A program made the translations under genes and the position numbers. Under the pieces are notes generated by a model. The model did no database searches. It was not told the origin of the DNA and was given only the letters and a program-made list of their open reading frames with translations. From Devosia sp. 66-14 (GTDB lineage: Bacteria; Pseudomonadota; Alphaproteobacteria; Rhizobiales; Devosiaceae): a DNA stretch of 64,000 nt. Positions 61,610 to 64,000 of this stretch are shown here, one piece after another (the first letter of the stretch is position 1; each line of letters begins with the position of its first letter). The stretch spans positions 239,043 through 303,042 of the forward strand of contig MKVB01000003.1 of the NCBI GenBank assembly GCA_001899085.1. Reading direction: 5' to 3'.

Positions 61610-62275
61610 ATGAACAAAACCGTTGCAGAGCGAGGACCGAAGTTTCGCCGGCGGGCCGAGGCGCGGCCGGACGAAGTGCTCGATGCAGCGCTGGAGCTGT
61701 TCATCGACAAGGGCTTCGCTGCGACGCGCGTCGAGGACATCGCCAGGCGCGCCGGGCTGAGCAAGGGCACGGTCTATCTCTACTTCCCGTCCAAGGAAGC
61801 GCTGCTCGAGGGGCTGGTCCGGCGGGCGATCCTGCCGATCGCCGATTCGGCGCTGACGGCGCTGCACGACTACGAGGGCGATCCCCGCATCGTGCTCAAC
61901 ATGGTGCTGACCATGCTGGCCGGGCGGATCAGCGATCCCAAGGTGATGGCGATGCCAAAGCTGATCTTTCGCGAAGCGATGGGCTTTCCCGGGCTCGCGG
62001 AGATGTACCGGCGCGAGGTGCTGGATCGGGTCATTCCGGCCGTCGAAGGGCTGATCCGGCGCGGCATCGAGCAGGGCTATCTCAGGCCGGTGGATCCCAG
62101 CCTCACCATTCGCTCGATCATCGGGCCGCTGATGCTGCACGTGGCGATGGCCGAGCTCTTCGGCATCATGCCCGAGGGCGGGCTGCACATGGACAAGCTG
62201 GTCGAAAACCACCTGAGCATCCTGTTCGACGGGCTGAGCGCGCCGCCGAGCGCCAAGCAGTGGTCGAGCAGCTGA
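61610..62275 (+). CDS. TetR/AcrR-family regulator of an efflux operon
   Basis: This 221-aa protein has the HTH 'FAATRVEDIARRAGLSKGTVYLYFPSKEALLEGLV' and a TetR C-terminal domain with 'PKLIFREAMGFPGLAEMYRREVLDRV'. It is the first gene of an operon with HlyD-type and ABC genes, 7-10 bp apart. The two ACTGAC palindromes in front imply autoregulation. The start could also be GTG at 61607. Confidence 0.92.
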   Translation: MNKTVAERGPKFRRRAEARPDEVLDAALELFIDKGFAATRVEDIARRAGLSKGTVYLYFPSKEALLEGLVRRAILPIADSALTALHDYEGDPRIVLNMVLTMLAGRISDPKVMAMPKLIFREAMGFPGLAEMYRREVLDRVIPAVEGLIRRGIEQGYLRPVDPSLTIRSIIGPLMLHVAMAELFGIMPEGGLHMDKLVENHLSILFDGLSAPPSAKQWSSS

Positions 62276-62282
62276 GGAGACG

Positions 62283-63233
62283 ATGATGGACGGTTTTCTC
62301 GCCTGGCTGGTCGGGCTTGTGGCCCTGGTGATCCCGGGGTTCGGCGCCACCGAGCCGCCGCACTACAACGGCTATGTCGAGGCACGCTATGTCTACGCTT
62401 CGGCGAGCACCGCCGGGCCACTCGAGACCATATCGGTGCGCGAGGGAGACACGGTGCTGGCCGGCGACCTGCTGTTCAGGCTGCGCTCCGAACAGCAGGT
62501 GGCCCTGCTGCAGGGCTCCGAGGCGCGGGTGGCGGCGGCGGAAGCCGGGCTGAAGAACCTCACCACCGGCAGCCGGGCCGATGAACTCGACGTCATCCAG
62601 GCGAGCCTGCAGAAGGCCCAGGCGGATATGAGCCTCGCCCAGGACAGCGCGACGCGCAGCGACAAGCTGTTCGCGCAGGGGCTGGTGCCGCAATCCAAGC
62701 TCGACCAGGATCGGGCGACGCTCGCCAGTGCCGAAGCGGCGGTGCGCCAGCTCGAAGCGCAGCTCAAGGTCGCCGAACTGCCGGCCCGCAGCGAGCAGCA
62801 GGTGCAGGCGGAGGCCAATCTCACCGCAGCGCAGGCCGATGCCGAGAAGGCCAATGCCGATCTCGCCGACCGGACCATCACGGCGCCCGCGGCAGGGCGG
62901 ATCGAGCGGGTATTCTTCGATGCCGGCGAGATCGTCGCGGCGGGAACGCCGGTAGTGTCGATCCTGCCGGAGGGTGCGCTGAAGGTGAAGTTCTACGTGC
63001 CGGAGGCGGCGCGGGCCAGCTTTGCCATGGGCGACAAGCTGGCGGTGAGCTGCGATGGCTGCCCGGACGGGCTCAGCGCCAGCATCAGCTTTTTTGCCTC
63101 GGATCCGCAGTTCACCCCGCCGGTGATCTACTCGCGCGACGAGCGGCAGCGGCTGAGCTACCTGATCGAGGCGACGCTGGATGGCGCGAGCCTCCACCCC
63201 GGCCAGCCGGTGACGGTGGAGCGGCAGCCGTGA
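62283..63233 (+). CDS. HlyD-family membrane fusion protein
   Basis: The 316-aa periplasmic adaptor is anchored by one N-terminal helix ('FLAWLVGLVALVIPGF'), with a split biotinyl/lipoyl domain ('GPLETISVREGDTVLAGDLLFRL' and 'ITAPAAGRIERVFFDAGEIVAAGTPVVSI') and a long coiled-coil hairpin (about residues 75-200). This is the YbhG-like partner of ABC-2 exporters. It overlaps the next gene (GTGA). Confidence 0.92.
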   Translation: MMDGFLAWLVGLVALVIPGFGATEPPHYNGYVEARYVYASASTAGPLETISVREGDTVLAGDLLFRLRSEQQVALLQGSEARVAAAEAGLKNLTTGSRADELDVIQASLQKAQADMSLAQDSATRSDKLFAQGLVPQSKLDQDRATLASAEAAVRQLEAQLKVAELPARSEQQVQAEANLTAAQADAEKANADLADRTITAPAAGRIERVFFDAGEIVAAGTPVVSILPEGALKVKFYVPEAARASFAMGDKLAVSCDGCPDGLSASISFFASDPQFTPPVIYSRDERQRLSYLIEATLDGASLHPGQPVTVERQP

Positions 63234-64000
63234 GCGAGCCGCTGGTCATCGACGTGCATGGCCTGACCAAGAATTTCGGGCCCAAGCGCGTGGTCGACCA
63301 TTTCGACATCCAGGTGCCGAAGGGGGCGATCTACGGCTTTCTCGGACCGAACGGCTCGGGCAAGACCACCACCATCCGGATGCTGTGCGGGCTGCTGACG
63401 CCGGATGAAGGCGAAGGGACCTGCCTCGGTTTCGACGTGCGCAAACAGGCCGAGCAGATCAAGGAGCAGGTCGGCTACATGACGCAGAAGTTCTCGTATT
63501 ACGAGGACCTGTCGATCCGCGAGAACCTCGATTTCGTGGCGCGGATGTATCGGCTCGACCGCAGGAAGCAGCGGGTCGACCAGGCCCTTGCCGATCTGGG
63601 CCTTGCCGACCGGCAAAAGCAGCTGGCCGGCTCGTTGTCGGGCGGCTGGAAGCAGCGGCTGGCGCTGGCGGCATGTCTGCTGCACGAGCCCAAGCTCCTG
63701 CTGCTCGACGAGCCCACCGCGGGGGTCGATCCCAAGGCGCGGCGCGACTTCTGGGATGAAATCCGGCGGCTTTCGGCGCTGGGCGTCACCGTGCTGGTCT
63801 CGACCCATTACATGGACGAGGCGGTGCAGTGCGACTTCATCACCTACATCGCCTATGGCAAGAAGCTGATCGACGGGCCTTCGGCCAAGATCCCGGAAAT
63901 GGTGGGGCTCGAGACCTGGCGCGTCGAAGGGCCTGACCTCGCCGGGCTCGAGGACCGGCTGCTCAAGGAGCCGGGCGTGGTGCAGGTGGCGCGGTTCGGC
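63230..64000 (+). CDS. ABC-2 exporter ATP-binding protein (3' end cut by window edge)
   Basis: The first 257 residues are present. Walker A 'GPNGSGKTTTIRML', signature 'LSGGWKQRLALAA', Walker B 'LLLLDEPTAGVDP' and switch 'VSTHYMDEA' are all visible. The GTG at 63230 overlaps the hlyD stop. It resembles the YbhF-type ATPase that works with ABC-2 permeases for drug export; the permease genes would be beyond the edge. Confidence 0.92.
   Translation, partial: MSEPLVIDVHGLTKNFGPKRVVDHFDIQVPKGAIYGFLGPNGSGKTTTIRMLCGLLTPDEGEGTCLGFDVRKQAEQIKEQVGYMTQKFSYYEDLSIRENLDFVARMYRLDRRKQRVDQALADLGLADRQKQLAGSLSGGWKQRLALAACLLHEPKLLLLDEPTAGVDPKARRDFWDEIRRLSALGVTVLVSTHYMDEAVQCDFITYIAYGKKLIDGPSAKIPEMVGLETWRVEGPDLAGLEDRLLKEPGVVQVARFG

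Noticed and set aside
1-64000. CRISPR arrays, prophage, integrase or insertion sequences
   Set aside because: No regularly spaced direct repeats, no transposase or integrase genes and no phage structural genes were seen. The repeats present are short palindromic elements.

Overview
The window comes from the chromosome of an alphaproteobacterium. High GC, CcrM-type GANTC and CtrA-type motifs, a parABS locus, and the gene order maf/hemE/hemJ/rho/mnmE/mnmG/rsmG/parA/parB all point that way. The overall repertoire and the many GC-rich palindromic elements suggest Hyphomicrobiales, possibly near Devosia; that rank is inference. Most of the sequence is ordinary core genome with dense overlapping operons (many TGATG, ATGA or GTGA stop/start overlaps).

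Layout. 0-7.3 kb: a MarR fragment, pyrF, dapB-gpmA, an Ada/Ogt-type protein, DUF2244, nth, a DUF2214 membrane protein, a TetR regulator and an adenosine-kinase-like sugar kinase. 7.3-16.7 kb: a minus-strand operon (DUF2628, hisH, hisA, a small membrane protein, hisF, hisE, coaA), hisB nearby, then hslV-GNAT-hslU and an aminotransferase. 16.8-21.5 kb: an ABC exporter, then a minus-strand set of two tRNA-like sequences, slipin, GNAT and a stand-alone acyl carrier protein. 21.5-27.1 kb: XRE-Smr, a Tim44-like protein, fxsA, secB, and dnaQ-coaE-aroE-maf.

27.1-36.4 kb looks like the chromosome origin and centromere. The 420-bp gap between divergent maf and hemE carries CtrA-type sites, DnaA-box-like sequences, four GANTC sites and a 16-bp palindrome. 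Downstream are hemE, hemJ, rho, mnmE, mnmG, rsmG, parA and parB, with six parS-like sites within 4.6 kb; six more lie across the rest of the window. Genes point away from the gap on both sides.

36.4-42 kb: holA-lptE-leuS, yggS and an HD protein. 42-45.2 kb: an accessory-looking cassette of a phospholipase-D-like protein, a small membrane protein and an NTF2-like/LuxR-type regulator, bracketed by three copies of a GCTATG-N4-CATAGC motif. 45.3-53.2 kb: a LacI-controlled sugar importer with a GH31 glycosidase gene broken by an in-frame amber codon. 53.4-64 kb: a CenR-like response regulator, a lone cyclic-nucleotide-binding protein, RidA, xth, lolA, an SRPBCC-ArsR pair, ftsK, and a TetR/HlyD/ABC efflux operon cut by the window end.

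Ten long GC-rich inverted-repeat elements of several families sit between genes. The main points to check are the putative origin, the parS array with its GANTC-containing variants, the tRNA-like/slipin locus and the palindrome-bracketed cassette.
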